From contig DAIDHU010000505.1 of NCBI GenBank assembly GCA_027451915.1, positions 1-32,102 of the forward strand: a stretch of 32,102 bases of DNA, in the 5' to 3' direction. Positions 9,194 through 18,384 of this stretch are shown here, piece after piece. A program made the translations under genes and the position numbers. The notes below the pieces were generated by a model that was not told where the DNA came from, did no database searches, and saw only the letters and a list, made by a program, of their open reading frames with translations. The DNA comes from Thiomonas sp. (GTDB lineage Bacteria; Pseudomonadota; Gammaproteobacteria; Burkholderiales; Burkholderiaceae_C). Every line of letters starts with the position of its first letter. Position 1 is the first letter of the stretch.

Positions 9194-10540
9194 ATGCCGC
9201 CAGAATCCCAGGACAGACCACTCGACGCCGTCGTCGCCTCGGTGCAATTGCCCGAGGTCAGCGACGGGGACTTCGAGTCCTCGCTGACCGAACTGCGCGA
9301 ACTGGCCAAGACCCTCGGCTACCGGGTGGTGCAGACCTTCACCCAGAAGCGCTCCAGCTTCGACACCACGGCCTACCTGGGCACGGGCAAGCGCGAGGAA
9401 GTTCGCGCCTACATCGAAAGCCAGGGTGGCAGCGGCCAGGACGAACGGTCGGGACATGCGACCACGCCCGAGCATGAGGGCATCCAGGTCCTGTTGATCG
9501 ACCACGAGATCTCGCCGTCCCAGGCACGCAACCTGGAAAAGGCCGTGGGATGCGAGGTGATGGATCGCACCATGGTGATCCTGGAGATCTTCCACCGCCA
9601 TGCGCGTTCGCGCGCCGCGCGCGCCCAGGTGGAGATCGCTCGCCTGGGCTACATGGCGCCGCGCCTGCGCGAAGCGGCCAAGCTGGCTGGCCCCCAGGGT
9701 CGCCAGCGCAGCGGCACCGGGGGCCGCGGGGCCGGCGAGTCGCACACCGAGCTGGACCGGCGCAAGATCCGCGATCGCATCGCCGAACTGCAGGCCGACA
9801 TCGAGGCCATGGGCACGGAGCGCCAGACCCAGCGCGCGCGCCGGCAGCAAGGCCAGGGCGTGGCCAGCGTGGCCCTGGTGGGCTACACGAACGCGGGCAA
9901 GTCCACGCTGATGCGCTCGCTCACCGGCAGCGAGGTGCTGGTGGCCAACAAGCTGTTCGCCACGCTGGACACCACCGTGCGCGTGCTGCATCCCGACAGC
10001 GTGCCGCGCGTGCTGGTCAGCGATACCGTGGGTTTCATCAAGAACCTTCCCCACGGCCTGGTGGAATCCTTCAAGTCCACGCTGGAGGAGGCGCTGGACG
10101 CTTCGCTGTTGTTGCACGTGATCGATGCCAGCGACCCCGGATTCGAGCGCCAGCGCCAGGTGACCGACGACGTGCTGGCCGAAATCGGCGCGCAGGACGT
10201 GCCGCGCATCCGGGTGTTCAACAAGATCGACCAGGTCGGCGATGCCCACAGGCGCCAGGAACTGGAGGCCGATCTGCGTTTGCGCTACCCCGGATGCATC
10301 GTGATGAGCGCTCGGCGCGCCGAGGACGTGGCTGCGTTGCGCTTGGTCATCCTGGACTTTTTCCGCAAGGACCTGGTCGAGTCCGAGCTGCGGGTGCCAT
10401 GGTCCGCGCAGCAGTTGCGTCGCGACATCTATGCGAACTGCGAGGTGCTGGCCGAGCAGTCCGACGAGGCGGGTGCGGTGTTCCGCGTGCGCGGCGAGGC
10501 CGCCACCATCGACGCGCTGCGCGAGCGCGCGGCCGGCTGA
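9194..10540 (+). CDS. hflX: HflX-family ribosome-associated GTPase
   Basis: ORF 9167..10540; likely start MPPESQ at 9194. VALVGYTNAGKSTLMRSL (G1), DTVGFIKNLPHGLVESFKSTLEEA (G3), NKID (G4), YLGTGKREEV and the VEIARLGYMAPRL linker are HflX hallmarks. Confidence 0.92.
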   Translation: MPPESQDRPLDAVVASVQLPEVSDGDFESSLTELRELAKTLGYRVVQTFTQKRSSFDTTAYLGTGKREEVRAYIESQGGSGQDERSGHATTPEHEGIQVLLIDHEISPSQARNLEKAVGCEVMDRTMVILEIFHRHARSRAARAQVEIARLGYMAPRLREAAKLAGPQGRQRSGTGGRGAGESHTELDRRKIRDRIAELQADIEAMGTERQTQRARRQQGQGVASVALVGYTNAGKSTLMRSLTGSEVLVANKLFATLDTTVRVLHPDSVPRVLVSDTVGFIKNLPHGLVESFKSTLEEALDASLLLHVIDASDPGFERQRQVTDDVLAEIGAQDVPRIRVFNKIDQVGDAHRRQELEADLRLRYPGCIVMSARRAEDVAALRLVILDFFRKDLVESELRVPWSAQQLRRDIYANCEVLAEQSDEAGAVFRVRGEAATIDALRERAAG

Positions 10541-10567
10541 ACCGGGCCGCCCGCCCGGGCAGCCCGT

Positions 10568-11380
10568 TCAGAGCCGCGCGCGCAGCGCCTCGACATGCGC
10601 GGCGAATGCCGCTTCGTCCAGCGTGCGCCGCTGCACCGCGGCCTGATGGTTGGCCGCGCCCAGCGGGCCCTCGGCCCAGTGCTGACGCGAGGCCGAGTCA
10701 TGGTGCAGGTGGAACAGGCGCGTACCCGCCACCGACCACCAGCGCACCCCCAGGCGCACGGCACGCCCCAGCAACTCGTCATCCTCCCCGCCCCACCCCT
10801 GGAAGGACGGGTCGAAGCCCCCGACGCGCAGGAAGGTCTCCCTGCGCATCAGGGTGATGCCCCCGGCGGCGCTCGCATACAGCATGTCCATGTCGGGCGC
10901 GAGGGGGTCCTGGACCCCGGCATAGGGCTGCAGGCAGGCGAAGTCCGCGGATTCGGCCAGGCGCTGGCGCAAGGCGCCGCCGACGTTCACCACCTGCTGG
11001 TACGGCGCCCACGCATCGGAGCGCTGCTCGTCCAGCAGATCGTCCACGCACAGCTTGAATACCTGCGGGTTGGCCACGACATCCGCATCGTGCAGGCACA
11101 GCACCGGCCCGCGGGCGGCGCGCACCCCGACATTGCTCGTGGCGCCTCGGGAAAAGCGCTGGGTATCGCACAGGAAAATGTGGCGCACCTTCGGATCGGC
11201 GAGCTCGGTCCACGCGAATACCGGGGCCCGGTCCGCCTCCACCAGCCACACCGTGTAGTCGCGATAGGTGCGGTCGAGATGACGCAGCACGGTGCGCAGG
11301 TTGCCGAGCCGCTCGGCGCTGGCGCCTCGGAAACTGATGATGATCTCGAGACCCCGAAGGTCGATGCGCGCCGTGCTCAT
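10568..11380 (-). CDS. Family-2-type glycosyltransferase with galactosyltransferase-like C-terminal motif
   Basis: Start MSTARIDLRGLEIIISFRG at 11380; RFSRGATSNVGVRAARGPVLCLHDADVV (DxD-like) and GGFDPSFQGWGGEDDELLGRAVRLG. Confidence 0.85.
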   Translation of the reverse strand: MSTARIDLRGLEIIISFRGASAERLGNLRTVLRHLDRTYRDYTVWLVEADRAPVFAWTELADPKVRHIFLCDTQRFSRGATSNVGVRAARGPVLCLHDADVVANPQVFKLCVDDLLDEQRSDAWAPYQQVVNVGGALRQRLAESADFACLQPYAGVQDPLAPDMDMLYASAAGGITLMRRETFLRVGGFDPSFQGWGGEDDELLGRAVRLGVRWWSVAGTRLFHLHHDSASRQHWAEGPLGAANHQAAVQRRTLDEAAFAAHVEALRARL

Positions 11381-11853
11381 GGCGCCTCCTGGCAAGGGCT
11401 CACGGACGCCCGCACAGGCTCCGGGGCGCAGCCCTGATGGCCGCGGGCCGGATGCCGCGGCCCTGCTGCCCGATTCAGGCCGCGCTCACGGCTGGCTGCT
11501 CGATGGATCACGACGATTCCCGGGCCTCGCGGGTCCAGGCCGGCCTGGCTCATTCCCGGCCCCCGTGGTCTGCCCGGCGCGCGAAGCGCGGCCTGCGCAG
11601 GCCGGCTTCCGGCCCGCGGCGAGGATCTTGCATGATCATGGTCCAGCTCCGTCGATTCCGCGCGCCGCGCACCGCCCTGGCGACGCCGCGCGCCAGCAAG
11701 CCGCCACATGACGCCGCCTGGCGTCACTCCGCCCCGCCTCGGACCCGCGGGTCTCATCGAGGGGTTGCGATCCAGCCTACCTGGGTCCGGGCGCTGCGCA
11801 AACCGCGCCGAAGCCGGTGCGCATCGCGGGGCGCGCCGTCTCGCGTACAGGCT

Positions 11854-12747
11854 TCAGGCGCCGGGAAACTCCAGCACCTGGTAGTGCGCCCCCAGCACAT
11901 GCTCGGCGCCGGGCGGCAGGGTGAGTCCGTCGCGTTCGACGTTTCCCGCCTCCACGCACAGCATGCGATCCCAGCTGGCCTCGCGCATGTCGGAGAGGGC
12001 CGCCGCGCCCTCGCGCCAGGGATTCCACACCACGGTACTGCGGGAGCCCTCCTTGCTCACGCGGATGCGCCGTCGCAACGCGGGGTCGTCCACGACACAG
12101 GCCGATTCGGTACCCACGAACATGCGGTCGATGGGACCATCGAAGGCCAGGGCTCCACGCTGCACCGAGTTGCGCATGGCGTCGAGCTTGTCCACGCAGG
12201 TGGCCCCGTCCAGCCCCGTCAGGCGCAGCCGGCGCACGTCGCCCACGCGCAGGTAGGCATGCAAGGCCTGGGTCATGCGCAGCGGGTGGGGTCCGCGGTT
12301 GCGCGTGTGCAGGCGCAGGCGCAGCGAATCGCCGACCTCCACCCCCAGCTCCAGCTCGGCGTGCCGCTCCGCCTCGCCAGCGTCCTGTGGTGCGACCAGG
12401 CGCAGTGTCAGGGCGATGGCGTCGCCAAGGCGCCGCGCCTCCTGCAGGATCCAGGGGCTGATGCGCGCGTAACCATGCGCGGGCGCGCCGGTCTGCTCCG
12501 GGTGCGGGCCGAACCAGGGCCAGCAGATGGGAATGCCTCCGCGCAACGCATGTCCCCGGCGATGGATCGCCGACTCCGACACCCACAGCAGCGGCTCGGG
12601 GCTCGAGGCACTGCGGTATTCCAGCAGCTGCGCGCCCTGCAGGCACAACACCGCGCTGCCCGCCGCGGCACGCACGTGCACGTAATCGAGATCCCCGGCT
12701 CCGCGCCGCGTATGGACCCCCTCGACGATCGGCGATTCGCTATGCAT
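11854..12747 (-). CDS. D-hexose-6-phosphate mutarotase / aldose 1-epimerase family (YeaD-like)
   Basis: RGGIPICWPWFGPHP, HGYARISPW, LHAYLRVGDVRRLRLTGLDGATCVDKLD, VVWNPW, MLCVEAGNV. Confidence 0.88.
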   Translation of the reverse strand: MHSESPIVEGVHTRRGAGDLDYVHVRAAAGSAVLCLQGAQLLEYRSASSPEPLLWVSESAIHRRGHALRGGIPICWPWFGPHPEQTGAPAHGYARISPWILQEARRLGDAIALTLRLVAPQDAGEAERHAELELGVEVGDSLRLRLHTRNRGPHPLRMTQALHAYLRVGDVRRLRLTGLDGATCVDKLDAMRNSVQRGALAFDGPIDRMFVGTESACVVDDPALRRRIRVSKEGSRSTVVWNPWREGAAALSDMREASWDRMLCVEAGNVERDGLTLPPGAEHVLGAHYQVLEFPGA

Positions 12748-12827
12748 GCCCGGCCCTCGACGAACGGAAACGCCGATTCTCGCAGCACCGCCCTGGCGGC
12801 GCTTGGCGCGCCCCGACTGGGCATCGC

Positions 12828-12841
12828 TTGACCCCGGTCAA
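12828..12841. promoter_or_regulatory. Fnr/Anr/Dnr-type box TTGAC-CCCG-GTCAA upstream of ubiU
   Basis: Perfect palindromic arms TTGAC/GTCAA with 4-bp spacer, in the mutarotase/ubiU divergent intergenic region; GACAAT at 12865..12870 is placed for a class II activated promoter. Confidence 0.7.
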
Positions 12842-12934
12842 GACCTGTGCCGAGGATCCCGGCTGACAATTCCCGCATGGTCGGGCGCGAGACCGTGCAT
12901 GGCTGTTGCCCGCCGCCCACCGATACCCTGTCCG

Positions 12935-13999
12935 ATGCCTGATTCTTCGTCTGACTTCGCCGGCGCGCCTTCCTCGCCGGCCTCCGATGCGGTCGCGCCG
13001 AAGGCGCCCGAGCTGGTCTGCCCGGCCGGCTCGCTGCGCGCCTTGCAACTCGCGGTGGACGCCGGCGCCGACGCCGTGTACCTGGGACTGCGCGATGCCA
13101 CCAACGCGCGCAATTTCGCCGGGCTGAATTTCGACGACAGCCAGGTCCGCGCCGGCGTGGACCACGCGCACGCGCGGGGCGTCAAAGTGCTCATGGCCCT
13201 GAACACCTTCGCCGACGCGGGCGACACGGGCCCCTGGCTGCGCGCCGTGGATCGCGCCGCCGAACTGGGTGCCGACGCGCTGATCGTGGCCGACACCGCG
13301 GTGCTGGCCCATGCCCGCCGGCATCACCCCGGCATGCGGCTGCATCTGTCGGTGCAGGCCTCGGCGACCAGCCACGCCGCCATCGAGTTCTACCGTCGGC
13401 ACTACGGCATCCAGCGCGCCGTGCTGCCGCGGGTGCTGACCCTGTCCCAGGTGGCGCATGTGATCCGCAACACCTCGGTGGACATCGAGGTGTTCGGTTT
13501 CGGCAGCCTGTGCGTGATGGTCGAGGGTCGCTGCCTGTTGTCGTCCTACGCCACGGGCTGTTCGCCGAACAATGCCGGAGTGTGCTCGCCGCCGGCAGCG
13601 GTGCGCTGGACCGAGCGCGACGGCACGGTGGACGCACGGCTCAACGACGTGCTGATCGATCGCTACGCGCCCTCGGAGCCGCGGGGCTATCCGACCTTGT
13701 GCAAGGGCCGCTTCCTGGTCGAGGGCCGGCGCGACTACGCGCTGGAGGAGCCCACCAGTCTGAACACCCTGGACATTCTTCCCCAACTGATCGAGGCCGG
13801 CGTGAAGGCCATCAAGATCGAGGGACGACAGCGCAGCCCCGCCTATGTCGCCGAGGTCACGCGGGTCTGGCGCGCCGCCATCGACCTGGCCGCATCGCGG
13901 GAGCGCTATGCGCCCCACGCGGACTGGACGGCCCGGCTGTCGCGCTGGGCCGAGGGCCAGCAGCACACGCTGGGGGCCTACGACAGGCCCTGGCGCTGA
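12935..13999 (+). CDS. ubiU: UbiU, peptidase-U32-like protein of O2-independent ubiquinone hydroxylation
   Basis: ELVCPAGSLRALQLAVDAGADAVYLGLRDATNARNFAGLNF, GSLCVMVEGRCLLSSYATGCSPNNAGVCSPP, YPTLCKGRF, IKIEGRQRSPAYVAEVTRVWR; ubiV and ubiT follow. Confidence 0.92.
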   Translation: MPDSSSDFAGAPSSPASDAVAPKAPELVCPAGSLRALQLAVDAGADAVYLGLRDATNARNFAGLNFDDSQVRAGVDHAHARGVKVLMALNTFADAGDTGPWLRAVDRAAELGADALIVADTAVLAHARRHHPGMRLHLSVQASATSHAAIEFYRRHYGIQRAVLPRVLTLSQVAHVIRNTSVDIEVFGFGSLCVMVEGRCLLSSYATGCSPNNAGVCSPPAAVRWTERDGTVDARLNDVLIDRYAPSEPRGYPTLCKGRFLVEGRRDYALEEPTSLNTLDILPQLIEAGVKAIKIEGRQRSPAYVAEVTRVWRAAIDLAASRERYAPHADWTARLSRWAEGQQHTLGAYDRPWR

Positions 14000-14033
14000 T
14001 GGTCCGGCGAGAACCCCACACACCTTGACATCC

Positions 14034-14999
14034 ATGCTCATCGATTCCGGCGCGCAGGCGCGCCGCGCCGAATTCAGCATCGGCGCGCTTTCGTATTGGT
14101 GGCCTCGCGCCGCCACACTGGCCTTCTACGCCGAGGTCGCCGACAGCAGCGCCAGCTGCGTGTTGCTGGGCGAGACCGTGTGCTCGCGCCGCACCGAGAT
14201 GAAGCCGGGCGACTGGCTGGCGCTCGCGCGCGAACTGCGCCAGGCCGGCAAGGAGGTGGTGCTGGCCACGCTGCCCCTGCTGAGCAGCGAGGCGGAATGG
14301 CGCGCGGTGCGCGACCTGGCGGGGCAGGAGGAGTTCATGGTCGAGGCTGGCGATGCTTCGGCGCTGCACGCGCTGGAGCAGGCCGCGCAGCAGCGCGGCG
14401 GCGCCTGCCGCTTCGTGCTCGGCCCGCACCTGAACGTCTACAACACGCAGGCGCTGCGCGAGCACGCCGCGCTGGGCGCCGTGCGCTGGGTGGCTCCGGT
14501 CGAACTCGCGGCCGAGGCCATCGGAAACGTGAATCCTCCGCGGGCGCGGGTGGTCGGTCCGCATGGAGAGATCGCCACCGAGGCCTGGGGATTCGGACGA
14601 CTCCCGCTGGCGATGTCGGCACGCTGCTTTACCGCGCGACACCACCGCCTGCGCAAGGACGCCTGTGATTTCCGCTGCCGCGACGACTCCGACGGCCTGC
14701 GCCTGGACAGCGGCGAGGGCCAGGCCTTCCTGTGCATCAACGGCACCCAGATCCAGTCCGCCGGCCTGCATGCCGTGCTGGGCGAATGGCCCGCGCTGCG
14801 CGCGGCCGGGGTCGGGCGCCTGCGCCTTTCGCCTTGCAGCCGCGGCTTCGCCGAGGTGCTGCGGACCTTCGATGCCGTGTGCAACGATGGCGCCGACCCG
14901 GCGGATGCGCTGGAACACCTGCGTGCCATGGACCTGCCGGGTCCCTTGGTGGACGGCTATGCCCGCGGCGCGCCGGGCATGTCGGCGGCACGCGCATGA
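14034..14999 (+). CDS. ubiV: UbiV, peptidase-U32-like partner of UbiU
   Basis: ATG 14034; FSIGALSYWWPRAATLAFYAEVADSSASCVLLGETVCSRR; Cys cluster SARCFTARHHRLRKDACDFRC; follows ubiU. Confidence 0.91.
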   Translation: MLIDSGAQARRAEFSIGALSYWWPRAATLAFYAEVADSSASCVLLGETVCSRRTEMKPGDWLALARELRQAGKEVVLATLPLLSSEAEWRAVRDLAGQEEFMVEAGDASALHALEQAAQQRGGACRFVLGPHLNVYNTQALREHAALGAVRWVAPVELAAEAIGNVNPPRARVVGPHGEIATEAWGFGRLPLAMSARCFTARHHRLRKDACDFRCRDDSDGLRLDSGEGQAFLCINGTQIQSAGLHAVLGEWPALRAAGVGRLRLSPCSRGFAEVLRTFDAVCNDGADPADALEHLRAMDLPGPLVDGYARGAPGMSAARA

Positions 15000-15018
15000 A
15001 CCCCTGGGAAGCGACACC

Positions 15019-15513
15019 ATGACCAGCAGAACCTGGCCTGACCCAGCCCCGGCGCAAGGCGCGCACGGCTGGCTGGACACCGTGGTCCTGGGCTGCGCGC
15101 GGCTTGCGCGCGGCGCCCCGCCCGGCCTGCGTGGCCTGGTGCGCGCGCTGCCGGTGCGGCCTCCGTCCTTCGCCCTCGCCCGCGTGCTCGACCGCTGGCT
15201 GCTGCCACGCCTGGACGCGGCGACCCGGCAGGCGCTGCGCGGCCCGACGGTCGAATTGGAGCTGCAGGACCTGGGGATCCGGGCCAGGCTGCGCCTGGGC
15301 GCGCGGGGCTTCGAGCCCGGCGACCAGTTGCCGGCCGTGACCATTCGCGGCGCGGCCGAGGCGCTGTGGCGCCTGGTGCGCGGCTGGGACGATGCCGACC
15401 GGTTGTTCTTCGAGCGCGAGCTGGTCATGGAAGGCGACACCGAGTTCGGCCTGCTGCTGAAGAACACGCTCGATGCCCTCGGCCCCCTGGGCGACGCAAG
15501 GCCGCGGCCATGA
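15019..15513 (+). CDS. ubiT: UbiT, SCP2 lipid-binding accessory factor
   Basis: ATG 15019; SCP2-like [77 protein letters not shown]; downstream of ubiUV. Confidence 0.88.
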   Translation: MTSRTWPDPAPAQGAHGWLDTVVLGCARLARGAPPGLRGLVRALPVRPPSFALARVLDRWLLPRLDAATRQALRGPTVELELQDLGIRARLRLGARGFEPGDQLPAVTIRGAAEALWRLVRGWDDADRLFFERELVMEGDTEFGLLLKNTLDALGPLGDARPRP

Positions 15514-16394
15514 AGGGCACGACCAGCCTGTGCGCCGCGGACCTGTGGCAGGACCTGTGCGCGGTACGCGAAACCCAGCCCCTGGTGCACAACGTGACCA
15601 ATCTGGTGGTCATGCAGTTCAGCGCCAACATGCTGCTGGCCCTGGGCGCATCGCCCGTCATGGCCCATGCCGAGGAGGAGGTCGAGGACATGGCGGCGCT
15701 GGCGGGTGCGCTGGTGCTGAACATCGGCACGCTGTCCGCCCCCTGGCTGCGCGCGATGCACCTGGCGGCGCGCAGCGCGCGCGCGCACGGCAAGCCGGTG
15801 GTGCTGGATCCGGTGGGCGCCGGGGCCACCCGCTACCGGGATCGCGCGCTGCGCGAACTCCTCGACGACGGCTTCCCGGATGTGGTGCGCGGCAACGCCT
15901 CGGAGATCATGAGCGTGGCAGGGCTGACGCCGGGCACGCGCGGGGTCGACAGCCTGGCGGGCGCGGACGAGGCCGTGCCGGCCGCCCGCCGCCTGGCCGC
16001 GCGCACGGGGGGCGTGGTGTGCATTTCCGGGGCAAGTGACCATGTCGTGGATGCCCAGGGTCGCCATGCGGTGCTGTCCAACGGTCATCCCTGGATGACC
16101 CGGGTGACCGGCGTGGGATGTTCGGCCAGTGCGCTGGTGGCTGCGCTGGCCGCCGTGCAGCCGGACCGCTGGCGCGCCACCGTGGCCGCCATGGCCTACC
16201 TGGGCGTCGCGGGGCAATGGGCGGCCGAGCGCGTTCTCGCCCAAGACGCCGCAAGCGGCCCCGGCTCGAGTCTCGCAGGCAGGGCGGGCCCTCCGTCGGG
16301 CCTGGGCGGCTTTCAGGTCGCCCTGCTCGACGCCGTGCACCAGCTGGACGCGCGAACCTTCGAGCAAGGCCTGCGCCTGAGCCTGCCCGCATGA
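15510..16394 (+). CDS. thiM: Hydroxyethylthiazole kinase
   Basis: ATG 15510 overlaps the ubiT stop (ATGA). [80 protein letters not shown]. Confidence 0.92.
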   Translation: MKGTTSLCAADLWQDLCAVRETQPLVHNVTNLVVMQFSANMLLALGASPVMAHAEEEVEDMAALAGALVLNIGTLSAPWLRAMHLAARSARAHGKPVVLDPVGAGATRYRDRALRELLDDGFPDVVRGNASEIMSVAGLTPGTRGVDSLAGADEAVPAARRLAARTGGVVCISGASDHVVDAQGRHAVLSNGHPWMTRVTGVGCSASALVAALAAVQPDRWRATVAAMAYLGVAGQWAAERVLAQDAASGPGSSLAGRAGPPSGLGGFQVALLDAVHQLDARTFEQGLRLSLPA

Positions 16395-16396
16395 GC

Positions 16397-16416
16397 CCCG
16401 GCGCCTGCGCGCCGGG
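16397..16416. terminator. GC-rich stem-loop between convergent thiM and LysR gene
   Basis: CCCGGCGC-CTGC-GCGCCGGG, perfect 8-bp stem, 4-nt loop, immediately after the thiM stop; no T-tract. Confidence 0.4.
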
Positions 16417-16443
16417 CCGCGACGCGCGGCGCCCTCGCCGGCC

Positions 16444-17355
16444 TCAGGCCTGCGGCCCCGCGGTGGCGGCCTGGTGCAGCGCGAGCTCCCCGAGCAGGCG
16501 CGAGAGTGCGGGGTTGTCGTTGTCGCGCTTGACCACGATGCCCAGCTCCACCGGGTTATCGGGGCGCAGATCCGCGAGTTCCCGGAACACCACGCCTTCA
16601 TAGTGGAAGACGGTGGTGCCGGCGGGCACCAGCGAAAGCCCGAGTCCGGCGCGCACCAGGGCCAGGATGGTGTGGATCTGGCTGACGTACTGCACATGGC
16701 GCGGGCGCACGCCGGCGCGCCGCAGGATGTCGGAGACGAGGTCGTAGAAATAGCGCGCCTCGTCGGGGGAGTACATGACGAAGTCGACCCCGTCCAGCGC
16801 ATCCAGCGCGATGCACGGGCGCTCGGCGTAGGGGTGGCCCTGCGGCAGCACCGCGAGCAGGCGCTCGCGCCGCAGGGGGCGCCATTGCAAGGCCGGCTGC
16901 ACCACCGGCGGGCGCACCAGCGCGAGGTCGATGCGCCCGGCCAGCAGCGCTTCCAGCTGGGCCTGCGACACCATTTCACGCAACTTGAGGTTCACGTCGG
17001 GGAGCAGGGCGCGACACCGTGCCACCAGCTCGGGCACGTCGCGGTAGCTCGAACCGGCGGTGAACCCGATGGCGATCTCGCCGGCATGGCCCTGCGCGAC
17101 CCGGCGCGCGTCCAGCACGGCGGTCTCGGCGCTGCGCAGCAGCCCGCGCGCCTCATGCAGGAAGCGCCGGCCGGCCGGCGTGAGCTCGACCACGCGGGTG
17201 CTGCGAAACAGCAGCGGCGTGCCCACCGCGTGTTCGAGCAGCTGAATCTGCCGGCTCAGCGGCGGCTGGGTCATGTTGAGCCGCGCGGCCGCCTTGCCGA
17301 AGTGCAGTTCCTCGGCGACGGCGACGAAACAACGAATCTGGCTGAGCTCGAACAC
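16444..17355 (-). CDS. LysR-family transcriptional regulator, probable regulator of the uronate operon
   Basis: N-terminal HTH MFELSQIRCFVAVAEELHFGKAAARLNMTQPPLSRQIQLLEHAVGTPLLFRSTRVVELTPAG; divergent from kdgD. Confidence 0.92.
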   Translation of the reverse strand: MFELSQIRCFVAVAEELHFGKAAARLNMTQPPLSRQIQLLEHAVGTPLLFRSTRVVELTPAGRRFLHEARGLLRSAETAVLDARRVAQGHAGEIAIGFTAGSSYRDVPELVARCRALLPDVNLKLREMVSQAQLEALLAGRIDLALVRPPVVQPALQWRPLRRERLLAVLPQGHPYAERPCIALDALDGVDFVMYSPDEARYFYDLVSDILRRAGVRPRHVQYVSQIHTILALVRAGLGLSLVPAGTTVFHYEGVVFRELADLRPDNPVELGIVVKRDNDNPALSRLLGELALHQAATAGPQA

Positions 17356-17370
17356 TGATCCAATCCCCGC

Positions 17371-17422
17371 ATGAATTCATTCAGTATATGGCTTGGACAG
17401 GAAAGAACCCCCCTCCTACGAT
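17371..17422 (+). promoter_or_regulatory. Candidate LysR operator and kdgD promoter
   Basis: Palindrome ATGAATTCAT (17371-17380), then TTGGAC (17393-17398), 18-nt spacer, TACGAT (17417-17422), in the divergent intergenic region. Confidence 0.3.
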
Positions 17423-17458
17423 GCCCTGCAGCCATTCCCCACCGACCCGGAATTTCCC

Positions 17459-18382
17459 ATGCGGCACCCCTCTCCCATGACCCCCGAGGAACTCAAGGTC
17501 GCCATCGGCGGCGGCCTGCTGTCCTTTCCCGTGACGGCCTTCGACGCCCGGCTGGAACTGGACGAAGCGCGCTACGCCCGCAATTTCGAGATCGTGCTCG
17601 AGCACGCCCCGGCGGGCATTTTCGTCGCCGGTGGCACCGGGGAGTTCTTTTCCCTGACGCCGCAGGAAGTGCAATGCCTGGTGCGTCGCAGCGCGGACAT
17701 GGCGCAGGGGCGCGTTCCCGTGATCGCTCCCGTGGGCATGGGCACGCGCCTGGCCTGCGAGCTCGCGCGCCAGGCCGAACAAAGCGGCGCGGATGGACTG
17801 TTGCTGTTTCCTCCCTACCTGACCGAGTCGGACCCCGCGGGCCTGGCGCTTCACATCGAGCAGGTGTGCGCCGCCACCCGACTGGGCGTGATCGTCTACA
17901 GCCGCGGCAACGCACGTGTGGGCGCGGAATGCCTGCCCGCCCTGGCCGAGCGCTGCCCCAACCTCATCGGCTACAAGGACGGCATCGGCGACATCGAGCT
18001 CATGACCCGCGTGTACACGACCATGGGCGATCGCCTCACCTACGTGGGCGGCCTGCCGACGGCCGAAACCTTCGCACTTCCCTATCTGGAAATGGGCGTC
18101 ACCACCTACTCCTCGGCGATATTCAACTTCCTGCCCAAGTGGGCCAAGGATTTCCACGCCGCGGTGCTGCGGCGAGACCACGCGCACGTGTATCGGGAAA
18201 TGCGCGAATTCGTCATGCCCTACACCGCGCTGCGCAACCGTCGCCGCGGCTACGCGGTGTCCATCGTCAAGGCGGGCATGCGCGTGGTGGGGCGCGACGC
18301 CGGCGGTGTGCGCCCCCCGCTCACCGACCTGGAAGACGCCGAGGTCGAGCAACTGCGCGCCCTGGTCGCCACGCGGAGCTGA
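17459..18382 (+). CDS. kdgD: 5-dehydro-4-deoxyglucarate dehydratase
   Basis: DapA-like fold: [29 protein letters not shown], Schiff-base region [34 protein letters not shown]. Start at 17459 or 17477. Confidence 0.9.
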   Translation: MRHPSPMTPEELKVAIGGGLLSFPVTAFDARLELDEARYARNFEIVLEHAPAGIFVAGGTGEFFSLTPQEVQCLVRRSADMAQGRVPVIAPVGMGTRLACELARQAEQSGADGLLLFPPYLTESDPAGLALHIEQVCAATRLGVIVYSRGNARVGAECLPALAERCPNLIGYKDGIGDIELMTRVYTTMGDRLTYVGGLPTAETFALPYLEMGVTTYSSAIFNFLPKWAKDFHAAVLRRDHAHVYREMREFVMPYTALRNRRRGYAVSIVKAGMRVVGRDAGGVRPPLTDLEDAEVEQLRALVATRS

Positions 18383-18384
18383 GC

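Noticed and set aside
8331-9287. 318-aa plus-strand ORF
   Set aside because: Overlaps the lipoprotein and PCD genes out of frame; Arg-rich without motif.
11437-12831. 464-aa plus-strand ORF
   Set aside because: Mostly antisense to the mutarotase gene; no recognisable motif.
13857-16979. 1040-aa minus-strand ORF
   Set aside because: Spans antisense of ubiV, ubiT and thiM and an alternate frame of the LysR gene; Arg/Ala/Pro-rich with no domain.
17371-18384. N-terminal extension of the 860-aa ORF ahead of the KGSADH start
   Set aside because: It is a shadow frame of kdgD; the dehydrogenase begins at MGLRGENLLG (18385).
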